Part shown: positions 62,949 through 64,000 of the stretch, one piece after another
Layout: every line of letters starts with the position of its first letter
Position numbering within the stretch: position 1 is the first letter of the stretch
Origin: JAIBJN01 sp963748205
Lineage (GTDB): Bacteria > Actinomycetota > Thermoleophilia > Gaiellales > Gaiellaceae
Assembly (NCBI GenBank): GCA_963748205.1
Contig: CAVVIB010000023.1
Location: 248,001 to 312,000, forward strand
Reading direction: 5' to 3'
DNA length: 64,000 nt
The notes under the pieces: generated by a model
Database searches by the model: none
Told to the model about the DNA's origin: nothing
The model's input: the letters and a program-made list of their open reading frames with translations, nothing else
Program-made: the position numbers and the translations under genes

Positions 62949-64000
62949 TCACTCGGCGGCGCTCGGCGCGGCCTCGTGCGGCGCAGCCTTCACCTGGCGC
63001 AGGAAGAGCGCGACTCCGATCGCGGCCAGAGCCGCAATGATCGCGCTGACGAGGCCGACGACCTGGAGGCCCTGTCGTGAACGCCGTCCGGGCCACGTCG
63101 AGGAGCTGGTCTGCGAGCGAGTCGGCGAGGTCGGCGCTGGCGGCGACCGCGCCACCGAGGGTGTTCGTCGCCGCGTTCGCTTCCTCGGGCGGAACCGACG
63201 CGGGGATGTTGTCCTCGACCTGGGTGCGGTAGACGACCGTGCCCAGGGTGCCGAGGATCGCGATGCTGAGCGCGCCGCCCAGCTCGGCGCCGGTCTCGGA
63301 GATCGCCGAGGCCGCGCCGGCCCGTTCGGGAGGCGCCGCGCCGATGATGAGGTCGTTCGTCAGCGTGAAGACCGGGGCGATCCCGAGCGAGTACACGAAC
63401 GACGTGGCGATCAGGACGCCGAGACCCGACTCGACCTCGACCTGCGTGAGGCCGAGCAGGCCGACGGCCGCGATCGCCAGGCCGCCCGCCATCACCCACG
63501 CGGGCCGCACGCGCTTGACCAAGGCCGGCGCCAGCAGCGAGCCGAGGACGAAAGCGACGAATGAGGGAAGCGTCACCACTCCCGCCTCGAACGGCGAGAG
63601 CTCGAGAACGAGCTGCAGGTACTGGTAGATGAAGAGGAAGGAGCCGAACAGCACCAGGATCCCGAGTGTGTAGACGACGAGCGAGGCGCTGAAGGCCGGG
63701 ATGCGGAAGAGATTGAGGTCGATCAGCGGATCGGCCAGCCTCGTCTGCCGCCGCACGAAGATTGCGCCGAAGACGAGGCCCACCGCAATCGCCGCGAACG
63801 AGACGCCTTCGACCCCGTCCTGCGTCGTCTGCTTCAGCCCGTACACCACGGCGAGCACGGCGACGAGCGACAGAGCGGCGCTCGTGAGATCGAGCCGGCC
63901 GGCGTTCGGGTCGCGGTACTCGGGCAGGAGGAACGGCCCGAGGATCAGCAGCAGCCCCATCACCGGGAGGGCGAGAAGGAAGACCGAGCCCCACCAGAAG
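62949..64000 (-). CDS. MFS drug exporter, DHA2/EmrB-QacA type, truncated at window edge and frameshifted
   Basis: The visible C-terminal two thirds holds about nine helices: MGLLLILGPFLLPEYRD, AALSLVAVLAVVYGLKQTT, then LNLFRIPAFSASLVVYTLGI, FLFIYQYLQLVLELSPFEAG, VYSLGIAPVFTLTNDLIIG, and ERAGAASAISETGAELGGALS, a signature of 14-helix DHA2 exporters. One indel near 63075 shifts the final helix (GLQVVGLVSAIIA). It would extrude cationic drugs or biocides using the proton gradient. The N-terminus lies beyond 64000. Confidence 0.9.

Overview
The window is GC-rich throughout (about 70% by eye), uses many GTG and TTG starts, and packs genes tightly with repeated 4-nt GTGA/ATGA stop-start overlaps. 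The gene families (PspA with PspAA/PspAB partners, DUF3152 metzincin, Rv2578c-type radical SAM, DUF1206, SPW-repeat protein, subtilases with Ig-like tails) point to a high-GC actinomycete, probably class Thermoleophilia (Gaiellales- or Solirubrobacterales-like) or an uncultured relative. The phylum is well supported. The class is inference.

About twenty genes are broken by one or more single-base indels, including serS (essential), fabF, trkH, the ligD parts and an acyl-CoA synthetase. Where I could reconstruct the frame, the change is often one extra base in a short homopolymer. I read this as draft or metagenome sequence error rather than mass pseudogenisation. Such genes are given as single CDS spans with approximate shift positions.

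Layout. 0.1-5.2 kb: Crp-like regulator, then a segment bounded by a tRNA-Ser(CGA) gene and a 61-bp copy of its 3' half (a likely integration islet carrying a VOC protein, a secreted protein and a large LuxR-type ATPase regulator), then tRNA-Ser(GCT). 5.4-8.7 kb: converging LigD-type polymerase and ATP-dependent ligase genes, and FabF. 8.7-13.5 kb: two tandem secreted subtilases and a lipoprotein. 13.5-15.9 kb: HAD phosphatase, flavin reductase, coiled-coil protein, and an AhpD-like protein with an in-frame TGA exactly at the second redox cysteine (candidate selenoprotein). 15.9-21.1 kb: TrkA with two tandem TrkH proteins and a CDF-like membrane protein. 21-29 kb: hydrolase, charged low-complexity protein, DUF72, a radical SAM protein divergent from a primary-type sigma factor across a perfect SOS-box palindrome, DUF1206, a class A beta-lactamase-fold protein and an HExxH membrane protein. 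29-37.6 kb: LVIVD propeller, TadG-like protein, a stand-alone TIR-like protein with an unassigned C-terminal domain (possible antiphage effector), CBS, GAF and enolase-superfamily proteins.

37.7-43.4 kb: tRNA-Ser(TGA), serS, HAD hydrolase, cytochrome c, and two large membrane proteins whose divergent start codons overlap. 43.5-46.8 kb: an envelope-stress cluster, htpX - structured 164-nt element - pspAB - DUF3152 converging on pspA-pspAA. 46.8-52.6 kb: metallo-beta-lactamase, O-methyltransferase, stand-alone E2-type acyltransferase coupled to an acyl-CoA synthetase, and two translationally coupled zinc dehydrogenases. 52.7-55.6 kb: OmpR-type two-component system followed by a secreted beta-propeller. 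55.7-58.3 kb: tRNA-Ala(CGC) and a matching 3' fragment flanking a VOC gene and a lower-GC Tat-exported class V aminotransferase (second likely islet). 58.3-64 kb: SPW-repeat protein, a 1134-residue PA-domain subtilase, a small membrane protein and a truncated DHA2-type MFS exporter.

Recurring themes are envelope maintenance and proteolysis (three subtilases, HtpX, Psp proteins, DUF3152, HExxH protein), potassium uptake, redox and peroxide handling, and small integrations at tRNA genes. Convergent gene ends often carry long, perfect GC-rich hairpins.
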